Shown here in pieces: positions 5,988-13,250 of a stretch of DNA of 16,763 nt (the first letter of the stretch is position 1; each line of letters opens with the position of its first letter). This stretch comes from Candidatus Moranbacteria bacterium UBA4824 (lineage in GTDB: Bacteria; Patescibacteriota; Minisyncoccia; Moranbacterales; UBA2206): positions 1 through 16,763 of the forward strand of contig DHFM01000024.1 of the NCBI GenBank assembly GCA_002400405.1, given 5' to 3'. Made by a program: the position numbers and the translations under genes. A model generated the notes under the pieces. It did not search any database. It saw only the letters and a list, made by a program, of their open reading frames with translations, and was not told the origin of the DNA.

Positions 5988-6020
5988 AAAAAAACAAAAT
6001 TAAAATTCTTTTTTAGTGCA

Positions 6021-6040
6021 ATCCCGATTGCTATCGGGAT
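6021..6040. repeat. Short palindrome before attC 3
   Basis: ATCCCGAT (6021-6028) and ATCGGGAT (6033-6040) form a hairpin with a TTGC-type four-base loop, directly next to the extended cassette-end complementarity. Similar CCCGAT/ATCGGG and ATCCCGC/GCGGGAT hairpins occur in the RNase P gene of this window. Confidence 0.6.
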
Positions 6041-6060
6041 TAAAGTAAAACATGCACATC

Positions 6061-6213
6061 ACATAACACGGCATATCTGGTTCAATAATTTTTCTCATTT
6101 ATATATTACCAAGGAATAAAAAATTCTCTCACCCAAATTTTTGTTTTTCTTTTGCTTTTAGATTATAATTAAAGAAGAAAAACAAAAACTTCAGATATGC
6201 CGAAACGTTGTGT
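6061..6213 (+). other. attC-like recombination site 3
   Basis: The left core ACATAAC (6061-6067) is the exact reverse complement of the cassette-3 start GTTATGT; the right core is GTTGTGT (6207-6213). The inner stem is CGGCATATCTG (6069-6079) with CAGATATGCCG (6192-6202), with spacers A and AAAC. An inner hairpin pairs 6138-6149 with 6177-6188 (12 bp). CCCAAATTTTT is at 6132-6142 and AAAAACTTC at 6184-6192. Confidence 0.78.
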
Positions 6214-6229
6214 CGAAATGTCGCGCGCT

Positions 6230-6257
6230 TTGATATTTGGGACATATGGAGTATACT
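6230..6257 (+). promoter_or_regulatory. Candidate promoter of the terminal unit
   Basis: TTGATA (6230-6235) and TATACT (6252-6257) are 16 bases apart, 30 bases before the ATG at 6288. Both hexamers are close to the sigma-70 consensus. Confidence 0.45.
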
Positions 6258-6287
6258 TAAATTATAAACAACTAGGTACTAAATATT

Positions 6288-6608
6288 ATGATCCCAATTG
6301 CATTTTTGCGACAATTTCGCTTAGGTGATTACGCTATTTTTGATTTTGCGGTGTCTTTTTTGGGAATTTATCTGCTCTCTCCCCTACTTTCGAAATTATT
6401 TTTGAAAATTAGAATTGATATTCCGCGTCAAAATTGGCTATATTTAACTTTGCCAATTGGCATTGTTTTTCATTTAATCTTCGGAAGGATAACTCCCCTA
6501 ACACGAGATTTTATCGATATTCAAGGTCACTATATTGTAAAGATAGTAATTCTAGGATTGCTATTTATTGGATTAAATGATATAAAGATAGTTAATAAAA
6601 CTAACTAG
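6288..6608 (+). CDS. Small polytopic membrane protein, unknown function
   Basis: A 106-residue protein with three hydrophobic segments: about 17-40 (IFDFAVSFLGIYLLSPLLSK), 50-67 (LYLTLPIGIVFHLIFG) and 82-97 (YIVKIVILGLLFIGLN). Conserved-looking polar parts are RQFRLGDYAIFDF near the N-terminus and ITPLTRDFIDIQGHY before the last helix. I do not recognise a named domain, though the composition looks like a real membrane protein. It is followed after 13 bases by another small membrane protein. Confidence 0.7.
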   Translation: MIPIAFLRQFRLGDYAIFDFAVSFLGIYLLSPLLSKLFLKIRIDIPRQNWLYLTLPIGIVFHLIFGRITPLTRDFIDIQGHYIVKIVILGLLFIGLNDIKIVNKTN

Positions 6609-6621
6609 AGTAAAAAATATT

Positions 6622-6834
6622 ATGAAAAAAACCAAAGTTACAGGCATAGCGATAATTTCTTTGGCAGTAATTTCAATCGCTGTGGTAATTGCCTATACTG
6701 TCCTATTTGTTATCTTTGGAATTAAGTCAGGTGGGTCAATTCTAATGCTTATTCCACTGATAGTCATTGCTTCTGTCTTGCTTCTCGCATTGATTGCTTT
6801 TTTCTATTTTGGAGTTAGATATATAAAAAAATAA
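6622..6834 (+). CDS. Very small two-helix membrane protein
   Basis: A 70-residue protein with a basic N-terminus (MKKTK) and two long hydrophobic stretches (about 7-33 and 40-66) ending in RYIKK, giving a likely N-in/C-in topology. It lies 13 bases after the previous gene, so the two are probably co-transcribed. Its stop codon is one base away from the stop of the converging murJ gene, with no terminator between them. No family recognised. Confidence 0.55.
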   Translation: MKKTKVTGIAIISLAVISIAVVIAYTVLFVIFGIKSGGSILMLIPLIVIASVLLLALIAFFYFGVRYIKK

Positions 6835-6835
6835 T

Positions 6836-8479
6836 TTATATTCCACTCACTTCCTTTGTATCTTCTAAAATAATATTTTCTTTTCGAAAAATCCTCTTCA
6901 AGAGTGATTTTCTCAAATTGATAAATTCTTCTAGTTTTACGAAATGGCAAACTAAAAGAAAAACTAAAGCACCCAGTATTGATGCAATAAAAAGTTGCGA
7001 AAAAACTCCCAGGAACGTATCCAGGCTAATCACCATAGCAACTAAATATTTTGATCCTTGGATTACTGCTCCGCTGAAAAAAGTAGCCAGCGTTATTTTT
7101 CCAATTGAAGTGATGATTTTTTTGTCATCTAAATTATCATATTTAGCTCGCAAGAAAAACAAAAGCAAAAACATTTGTACAATAGCAGAGAGCGAAAAAG
7201 CCATTGCCAAGCTCAAAATTTCATATTTTTCAATCAACATTATTACCATTAGAATATTTACAATTTCCGTGGCAATTGCTATATAAAAAGGCGTTTTAGT
7301 ATTATGCATCGCATAAAAAGCCCGGGCCAAAAGTGGAACAAGACATTGTGCAAATAAACTCAAAGAAAAAATTCCCAGACATTGAAAAGTAAGTACGGTA
7401 TCTTCCCAATCAAATTTTCCCGCGCCCAAAACAACTCGCACAATTTGTGCGCGAAGAAGCAGGATAAAAACACTTAGAGGAATTATAAAAAAAAGAATTT
7501 GCCGGAAAGTTTCAGAAAAATTTTTCACAAAATTTTCTTTGTCATTCTTGGCGGATAGCGCCGAAAGAGTTGGGAAAACCGCAATTGCAAAAGACACTCC
7601 AATAACTCCCAATGGTACAGCTTGTAAATTTTGCGCAAAACTAAAAATTGCCAACGACCCAGGAGCAAGAAAAGAAGCAAAGATTGTAATTATAAAAAGA
7701 TTAATTTGATTTATAGCAATACCAAGCGTACGCGGAATCATCAAGCGAAAAATTTTGCGGATTTCTTTGTTAGAAAAGTATTTCACAAAAAGCCAGCTAT
7801 GCTTGAAACCAAGTTGGCGTGTAGCTGGGTATTGTGTGAGCATATGTAAAAACGCGCCTAGCACTACGCCCCAAGCCAAACCAATTGGACCCCAAAATCT
7901 TACAAAAAAAAGTATTCCAAAGATTATTCCTGTATTATAAAATATAGGCGCTAAAGAATAAATTAAAAATCTTTTATATGAAGTCAAAATTCCACCAAAA
8001 ATTCCACTGATCCCTAAAAATAATGGACTAAGGAACATAATTCTTGTAAAAAATACTGCCTGCTCCATTTTTTCCGGTGAAAATCCCGGAGTGATAAGAC
8101 GCATTAAATAGGGAGAAAAAATACATAGTAATATTGAAAGAACTATTATAAATATTATTGCCAAATTCATTATTCCACTAGCCAACTCCCACGCCTCGTC
8201 TTCTTTTTTATTGCTAATCAATCCCGTGAAAACCGGAATGAAGGCGGCACTAAGTGCTCCTAAAATAAGCAAATTATAAATCAAGTCAGGAATACGAAAA
8301 GCCGCATAATAGATATCCAACGTATCGCCTGCACCAAAAGTCGAAGCCAGTAAGCGATCACGAAAAAGACCTAAGATTCGGCTTGCAAGTCCCGCAATAG
8401 TAATCAAAAAAGCCGCACTAACAACGGACGAAGAGACATGCGAATTTAGAAAAGTATTCTTAATAATTTTTCTAATCAT
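6836..8479 (-). CDS. murJ: Lipid II flippase MurJ (MviN family, MOP superfamily)
   Basis: A polytopic protein of 547 residues, the normal MurJ size, with about 14 membrane helices. The N-terminal hallmark is seen: SRILGLFRDRLLASTFGAG (33-51) followed by DIYYAAFRIPDLIYNLL (55-71), which includes arginines lining the central cavity in studied MurJ proteins. MurJ moves lipid II outward across the membrane for peptidoglycan synthesis. A TTG start at 8506 would add nine residues but overlap the previous gene; the ATG at 8479, one base after that gene's stop, is preferred. As the last gene of a polysaccharide operon it might instead flip another lipid-linked saccharide, since the superfamily also includes Wzx. 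Confidence 0.92.
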   Translation of the reverse strand: MIRKIIKNTFLNSHVSSSVVSAAFLITIAGLASRILGLFRDRLLASTFGAGDTLDIYYAAFRIPDLIYNLLILGALSAAFIPVFTGLISNKKEDEAWELASGIMNLAIIFIIVLSILLCIFSPYLMRLITPGFSPEKMEQAVFFTRIMFLSPLFLGISGIFGGILTSYKRFLIYSLAPIFYNTGIIFGILFFVRFWGPIGLAWGVVLGAFLHMLTQYPATRQLGFKHSWLFVKYFSNKEIRKIFRLMIPRTLGIAINQINLFIITIFASFLAPGSLAIFSFAQNLQAVPLGVIGVSFAIAVFPTLSALSAKNDKENFVKNFSETFRQILFFIIPLSVFILLLRAQIVRVVLGAGKFDWEDTVLTFQCLGIFSLSLFAQCLVPLLARAFYAMHNTKTPFYIAIATEIVNILMVIMLIEKYEILSLAMAFSLSAIVQMFLLLFFLRAKYDNLDDKKIITSIGKITLATFFSGAVIQGSKYLVAMVISLDTFLGVFSQLFIASILGALVFLLVCHFVKLEEFINLRKSLLKRIFRKENIILEDTKEVSGI

Positions 8480-8480
8480 A

Positions 8481-10934
8481 TTAATTTTTGCTAAAGGCAA
8501 CACCAATAAATTTATCCGTCTCTAGCACTGTTTCCATTTTAATCCCCTCTTGTCCAACTGGCAAATCATCCGCCTTTAAAATATTTTCCTGCGGATATTG
8601 CCAAGATATTTTATAATTTTCCGGATAAACTATTATAGAATTAAATTCACTCCCTAAGCTACCGGATTGTTTTTGCGCCAAAAGCGAATAGGTGCTAGTT
8701 GGACTAGCTAGATCGAAATTAATTTTAAACGGCAAAGCATAACTGTATTTAATCGTTACTGTTTCTTTTGGACTGACATACACCCAATTAGCAAAAACTG
8801 TTTTTCCGCTGTCAGTATAAATTCTTGTTCCGCTATTTTCATCAATCGTAATGCTATCCTCTTCCATTTGCACTTGAGGATCGCGTTTGAAATTCAAAGA
8901 GCCATAATCCAAAGGCGGGGAATTGAATTCTCTAGTTTGCCCTTCTGCGCTAAGCAGTTTTGCGCCTTCCGGCACGTAGACGCGCATATAATTTGCATTG
9001 ACCTTATTCCACCAATCATAAGCAGTGTCTCCCCCATTGTGCTTTCTTGTGATCGTTACTGTATCTATAATTGTTCCATCTGGCTCAATATTTGCTTGGT
9101 GAACAATATTTTCCGAGATTACACCATCTGTTTTAAATCCATTAATATTTGAATTTATCACACTTAGATAATCTTTAGGGGTATCCAAAATTTCTCCTGA
9201 CCAACCATTTTCCGACAAGACTTTTTCAATTTCAAAATTCTTAGAATAAATCAAAATTTGTTTTTCATTTAAACTTTCTAAAAGCACATTAGCTGTCTTG
9301 GAAAAATCAGAAAAATTATCCGAGTTGAATATTTTATCCAAAATTTTTGGCGCCAAATCAGAAAGAATTTTCTTTGGCTGGTTTAGTTCTTTGTCATAAT
9401 CGACCTCGACTTCGTATTGAATTTTTTCGATAAAATTATCTTTGTTCACTGTGACGCCATATTCCGGCATTTCAATCGGCCCGGTTATTTCTAACATTTT
9501 TTGCATAACAGTCGGTGTCATAGTAATCACACCGTCCACTGTCGAACCGCCAGTTTTTTCATAGAAAAAAGCAGCTTTTTCCGCAGAAACCGGAAAATCA
9601 GGAAACCAATTGCTGTCATGCAAACTCCAGGCCGCGCTAATTTTTTGAATTGGAGTTGGTGGAACAATTTTTTCCCTAAGTTGTCCGTCTGGATTGAAAA
9701 TTCCATCAATGAAAAAATTTCTCACTCGTCCATTGAAAATATCTAGCAGGGCGTAGCTTCCAATGAAGCCACCCGTCGCACGCATCTCCTGATTGTTCTG
9801 AAAAAGAAACAAGTATTTTCGCGGACCATTTCCACCCAGAATATCAGAAAATATTCTTTCGCCATCTAGAAATTTTGCCAAAATATTATTCATTACAGGA
9901 AGTTGCTTTTTGGCTTTTAAGAAATCCTCTCTGTTTTCCTTTGGAATATCATCTAAATTTACTTTTTCCAAATAACCTTCTGCTTCGGATAGCAAAACAG
10001 AAATTTGTTTTAATTTAGCTTCATTATCTTTGAATATCTCCAAGTAGGATATATTTCCAGCTTGATCTTTTTTTACCTTAATATTCTCGGCGGTTTTCAA
10101 AACTTCCGAAATTATTTTCCCCGCCTGCGAGATATTTTTTCCGGCTTTGATTATATTAGCGCCCGAAGAGGCCTTAGAAAGAAACGGAATATATTTAGTA
10201 AAATCAGCCAGTGTTCCACCTATAATGCCAAGATCATCCGAAACCTGAGTCAGTTTTTCATTGGCATCGCTAAATTTGATATAGGATTTTTCAAAGTTGC
10301 CATTCTTAATATCATCCTTCGCCAAGGCCAACTGAGCCATCGCTAATTGACTTTTTTCCAATCCGCCATTTTTAATTTTCAAAGCAGTGTTAGAAATTAC
10401 GAAAAGGAGAAAAATAGTCGCTACCGCCAAAGAAAATTTCGTGAAAAAAAATAGATTTCTTTTTAATGTTTCACTAATTGGAATCTCCAAATCATTAAAA
10501 TCATCGTTTGTTTTTTTAATACGTTGCTCGGGTATAGCTTGTTGCGGTACATACTTAAAATTTTCTTCTTCAATTTGTTTAATTTCCTCATTTTGAACAT
10601 GTTTAAATTCTACTGAGATATTTTTTATATTTTCAATATCATTCGAATTTATCGCAATCGTTCTTTTTCTTTTTCTCTTCGTTTCTTTTTCTTGATCAAG
10701 CATTTCCTGAAATCTTCTACGTTCATCTTCAAAAACAGTCGGCCTTCGCAAATCCTCCATTGGAATTATTTTTTTTGATTCTAAATACCTGCGCACCTCT
10801 TCACTTTCCTCTTTCTCAAAAATTTGCACAATTTTTTCCAGTCTTTCTATTTTCTCCAAATCCAAATTACCTTCCTTGTCAGTCGGTCGAACATCAAACA
10901 TTTGCGCTAGTATTTGTTTTTTATTTTGTGCCAT
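8481..10934 (-). CDS. DUF4012 membrane-anchored protein
   Basis: The 817-residue protein has a charged, probably cytosolic N-terminal part (1-160, rich in Glu, Arg and Lys), one membrane segment (about 162-184) and a large outer part. Residues about 190-365 look helical or coiled; the DUF4012 core follows, with PRKYLFLFQNNQEMRATGGFIGSY (371-394) and SLHDSNWFPDFPVSAEKAA (437-455). A beta-rich C-terminal region includes repeated TVTITRK and TVTIKYSY segments. DUF4012 proteins are common beside polysaccharide genes in CPR and Gram-positive genomes; a role in attaching or processing surface glycans is plausible but unproven. The gene overlaps the upstream glycosyltransferase by 14 bases and ends one base before murJ. 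Confidence 0.85.
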   Translation of the reverse strand: MAQNKKQILAQMFDVRPTDKEGNLDLEKIERLEKIVQIFEKEESEEVRRYLESKKIIPMEDLRRPTVFEDERRRFQEMLDQEKETKRKRKRTIAINSNDIENIKNISVEFKHVQNEEIKQIEEENFKYVPQQAIPEQRIKKTNDDFNDLEIPISETLKRNLFFFTKFSLAVATIFLLFVISNTALKIKNGGLEKSQLAMAQLALAKDDIKNGNFEKSYIKFSDANEKLTQVSDDLGIIGGTLADFTKYIPFLSKASSGANIIKAGKNISQAGKIISEVLKTAENIKVKKDQAGNISYLEIFKDNEAKLKQISVLLSEAEGYLEKVNLDDIPKENREDFLKAKKQLPVMNNILAKFLDGERIFSDILGGNGPRKYLFLFQNNQEMRATGGFIGSYALLDIFNGRVRNFFIDGIFNPDGQLREKIVPPTPIQKISAAWSLHDSNWFPDFPVSAEKAAFFYEKTGGSTVDGVITMTPTVMQKMLEITGPIEMPEYGVTVNKDNFIEKIQYEVEVDYDKELNQPKKILSDLAPKILDKIFNSDNFSDFSKTANVLLESLNEKQILIYSKNFEIEKVLSENGWSGEILDTPKDYLSVINSNINGFKTDGVISENIVHQANIEPDGTIIDTVTITRKHNGGDTAYDWWNKVNANYMRVYVPEGAKLLSAEGQTREFNSPPLDYGSLNFKRDPQVQMEEDSITIDENSGTRIYTDSGKTVFANWVYVSPKETVTIKYSYALPFKINFDLASPTSTYSLLAQKQSGSLGSEFNSIIVYPENYKISWQYPQENILKADDLPVGQEGIKMETVLETDKFIGVAFSKN

Positions 10935-12051
10935 CTTGATATAACTCTAAAGTTTTTTGCGCCATTTTTTTCCAACTATAATAAGCGACTCTTTCGTATC
11001 CTTTTTTTACTAATTTTTCCCGAATCTCGATATCATTTAAAACCTTAATCACCGAGCCGGCCATATCGGCTGAATTTTTTCCATCAAAATAATAGGCGCT
11101 GTCAGCAAGGATTTCTTTCATACATTCTTGATTGGAGGAAATTACCGGCACACCTTTTGACATCGCTTCGAGCGGAGGAAGTCCAAATCCTTCATAAAGT
11201 GTCGGCCAGATAAATGCTGAAGAATTTCGAAAAATTGTGTCCAGTTCATGGTCTGGAACATAATCAGTAAATATAACTCCTTCGATATTATTCTTCAAGG
11301 TAAAATCTTTCAATCTTCTATAGAAATAATCCTCTTTGCCTACTAAAATTAAATTTAAGTCTTTTTCCGCCTTCCTGATTTCTTTGAAAGAAAAAATTAA
11401 TTTTTCTAAATTTTTATGCGGATAAGCATTCCCCACATAAACTATATACGGTTTAATTATACCATACCGCGCCAAAATTTCAGCATACTTATTATGCGGA
11501 GTGAGCAGGCAAAAATCTTCCGCCGATTCATAAGTTACAATTATTTTTTCCTGTTTAATTTTTGGATAAGTTTTCAAAATGTCATTTTTTGTAAAATGAG
11601 AAACCGCAATTATCTTTTGCGCGCGATTAATCGCAGAATTTATCACAAATTTATAGGCTAAAAATTTCAGCCAATAAAATATTGGGGCAAGCGTGGAGCT
11701 CTTGGTTGTGGGAAAATGGACAAGAATAAGATCATGAATAGTGACGATAAATTTTCTATTATACATTACGGGCACATTAAAATGTGGGAAATGCATCAAA
11801 TCCAGTTCATATTTTTTGATAAGTTTAGGAAATTTCATCTGCTCGGAAAAGGTATACCAACGAAAATCAGCCAAAACTTTTTGGAAATTTTTATTCTTCG
11901 GCTGATATTCATCAAAATTATCCTTTTTAAGAAAAACAAAATATTGGTTAGTATTATCCACCTTTTCTAAATTTTCTATTAATTTTTGTGTATAACGCCC
12001 TAATCCCTTGCCAATTGGCCCAAAAAACCGAGCATCAATTCCAATCTTCAT
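10921..12051 (-). CDS. GT4-family glycosyltransferase (third in operon)
   Basis: A 376-residue GT-B enzyme. The N-terminal Rossmann domain begins MKIGIDARFFGPIGKGLGRY with the glycine-rich acceptor-side loop. The C-terminal domain has VYVGNAYPHKNLEKLI (205-219) and PTLYEGFGLPPLEAMSKGVP (283-302), with the E-x7-E pair E287/E295 that binds the nucleotide-sugar donor. It is a retaining GT4 that transfers a hexose, often mannose-like, to a lipid-linked acceptor on the cytosolic membrane face; the sugar cannot be told from sequence. The start is 15 bases after the preceding gene's stop; the end overlaps the DUF4012 gene. Confidence 0.9.
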   Translation of the reverse strand: MKIGIDARFFGPIGKGLGRYTQKLIENLEKVDNTNQYFVFLKKDNFDEYQPKNKNFQKVLADFRWYTFSEQMKFPKLIKKYELDLMHFPHFNVPVMYNRKFIVTIHDLILVHFPTTKSSTLAPIFYWLKFLAYKFVINSAINRAQKIIAVSHFTKNDILKTYPKIKQEKIIVTYESAEDFCLLTPHNKYAEILARYGIIKPYIVYVGNAYPHKNLEKLIFSFKEIRKAEKDLNLILVGKEDYFYRRLKDFTLKNNIEGVIFTDYVPDHELDTIFRNSSAFIWPTLYEGFGLPPLEAMSKGVPVISSNQECMKEILADSAYYFDGKNSADMAGSVIKVLNDIEIREKLVKKGYERVAYYSWKKMAQKTLELYQDGTK

Positions 12052-12065
12052 GAGCTAATTATACC

Positions 12066-13250
12066 TTAAATTGAAAGAACTTTCAAAGTTTTTTTGGCGG
12101 TTTTTTTCCAGTCAAATTTTCTTGATTTTTCCAAGCCTTTTGCAATTAAAATATTTCGCAATTTAGAGTTTTCTAAAATTTCTTTCATCGCCAAAAAAAT
12201 TTCGTCCGGCTTATCCGGATCAATTATGATTCCAGCATCTCCCACTATTTCCGGCAGTGAAGAATTATTAGAGACAATTACCGGCACCCCGCATTTCATG
12301 GCCTCTAGTGGTGGAAAGCCAAAGCCTTCAAAAAATGAAGGATAAACAAAAAGTGAAGCTAAATTATATAGATAAACCTTGTCCTCATCCGGCACACAAT
12401 TTATTATTTGAATTTTTTCCCGAAAGGGTGAATTTGCAATTTCATCATTTATCTCTTCATTCATCCAGCCTTTTTCTCCGGCAATAACCAGATTGTATTG
12501 TGCCCATTTAGACACCGGGTGTCGAAAATTCAAGACACCCGGTGTCTCTGCCTGCTCAGCTTGCAATAAATTAAAAGCGCGAATTAGTCCGACTATATTT
12601 TTTCGTGGCTCAATTGTACCAAAGAAAAGAATGAACTTATATGGCAAATTATATTTTTCTTTTACCTTAATTAATTTTCCATCATTTCGATCAATCACGC
12701 GAAAATTATCCGCCACTGCGCTTGGAATAACTGTTATTTTTTCCGGTTTGATTTTATACAAACTAATTAAATCATTTTTAGTTGAATTTGAAACGGTAAT
12801 TATTTTGTTTGCCGAGCAACAAATTTTTTTTGGATTAATGAAAATATGCCACCATTTTCTTTTCCAAGAAAAATATTCACTATGACGAAAAAATGACAAG
12901 TCATGAATTGTGATGACTGATTTTGTTTTTGCGCTCGCATTACCGAAAATAATATTCGGAGAAAAAACCGCGTCAGCTCCACCAACTAAGTGATCGATTT
13001 TTGGCCAGCCACAATACCAAAACATCAAATTGAGAAGCTTGTTAGGAAAACTAAATTTTTTCACCTTTACGTTAGGATATTTTTCTAGCCAAGAAAGATT
13101 GACTTTCGTTTTTTTCCAAGAATTCAAAAAAAGAACATATTCGTTTTTTTTATCAATAGAAAAAAGATTATCCAAAAGATAGCGAGTATATTCTTCAACG
13201 CCAGTTCTTCTCCCTTCGGCCAGGCACCGTATATCAATACAAATTTTCAT
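12066..13250 (-). CDS. GT4-family glycosyltransferase (second in operon) with palindromic insert
   Basis: A 394-residue GT-B enzyme beginning MKICIDIRCLAEGRRTGVEE. FGTIEPRKNIVGLIRAF (210-226) and FFEGFGFPPLEAMKCGVPVI (306-325) with E308/E316 give the GT4 donor site. Between RAFNLLQ and NLVIAGEKGW, where relatives have a short link, about 20 residues (231-250) are added; they are encoded by a 38-base palindrome and its flanks and stay in frame. AGAGGA lies eight bases before the ATG, a good ribosome-binding site, and the start overlaps the end of the upstream gene by 17 bases. The donor sugar is unknown. Confidence 0.9.
   Translation of the reverse strand: MKICIDIRCLAEGRRTGVEEYTRYLLDNLFSIDKKNEYVLFLNSWKKTKVNLSWLEKYPNVKVKKFSFPNKLLNLMFWYCGWPKIDHLVGGADAVFSPNIIFGNASAKTKSVITIHDLSFFRHSEYFSWKRKWWHIFINPKKICCSANKIITVSNSTKNDLISLYKIKPEKITVIPSAVADNFRVIDRNDGKLIKVKEKYNLPYKFILFFGTIEPRKNIVGLIRAFNLLQAEQAETPGVLNFRHPVSKWAQYNLVIAGEKGWMNEEINDEIANSPFREKIQIINCVPDEDKVYLYNLASLFVYPSFFEGFGFPPLEAMKCGVPVIVSNNSSLPEIVGDAGIIIDPDKPDEIFLAMKEILENSKLRNILIAKGLEKSRKFDWKKTAKKTLKVLSI
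12510..12547. repeat. Palindromic element inserted in frame in a glycosyltransferase gene
   Basis: AGACACCGGGTGTC (12510-12523) and GACACCCGGTGTCT (12534-12547) are perfect 14-bp inverted arms around a 10-base loop. Each arm is itself nearly palindromic (GACACC-G-GGTGTC). It encodes residues 235-247 of the enzyme (ETPGVLNFRHPVS). The behaviour resembles Rickettsia palindromic elements that insert into genes without breaking the frame. Confidence 0.75.

Larger units (their letters stand above)
4570..6207 (+). mobile_element. Gene cassette 3 (small membrane protein and cation exchanger)
   Basis: The unit is bounded by G^TT at 4569/4570 and 6207/6208. Its start (4569-4594) is complementary to its end (6042-6067) over 26 positions with two mismatches, the AA (4578-4579) opposite CA (6057-6058) pair seen in the other cassettes. 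It carries two genes eight bases apart, a leader element, a C-rich-loop hairpin and a GC-richer palindrome. Two-gene cassettes are less usual in classical integrons. Confidence 0.75.
6208..6834 (+). mobile_element. Terminal cassette-like unit without closing attC
   Basis: After attC 3 the sequence starts like a cassette: GTTGTGT followed by CGAAAT, matching the NGAAAT that follows the other cassette starts (one base further along). The expected closing core ACACAAC is not present before the converging murJ gene. It is either a truncated last cassette or the chromosomal side of the original insertion site. It carries two small membrane protein genes. Confidence 0.45.
1096..6835. mobile_element. 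Integron-like element: recombinase gene, attI-like region and cassette array
   Basis: A tyrosine recombinase gene reads leftward and an array of genes reads rightward, separated by three attC-like sites that share structure but differ in sequence. The classical cassette rule holds for all three complete units: the 7 bases at the cassette start (GTT plus four) are the exact reverse complement of the 7 bases that open the attC at its own end. The proposed crossover points G^TT are at 2051/2052, 2950/2951, 4569/4570 and 6207/6208. The layout is known from integrons; the assignment to a Patescibacteria-like host and the use of this recombinase are inferences. The right boundary is uncertain because no fourth attC follows the last genes. 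Confidence 0.8.

Noticed and set aside
2808..6213. The three structured intergenic repeats as copies of an insertion sequence or MITE family
   Set aside because: A transposed family would have the same ends. Here the outer 7-mers differ from site to site and match the far end of the neighbouring cassette instead, and no constant target duplications are seen. The cassette/attC reading explains more.
2808..6213. The repeats as a CRISPR array
   Set aside because: They are over 1.4 kb apart, long, structured and only partly alike, with genes rather than short spacers between them.
6918..7286. Plus-strand open frames inside the polysaccharide operon (also near 8868, 9501, 10062, 11416, 11716, 12493, 13993)
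   Set aside because: They lie antisense to well-supported genes, have no recognisable domains and read as shadow frames.
8480..8506. TTG start for murJ at 8506
   Set aside because: It overlaps the DUF4012 gene by 26 bases and adds residues not typical of MurJ. The ATG at 8479 directly follows the upstream stop.
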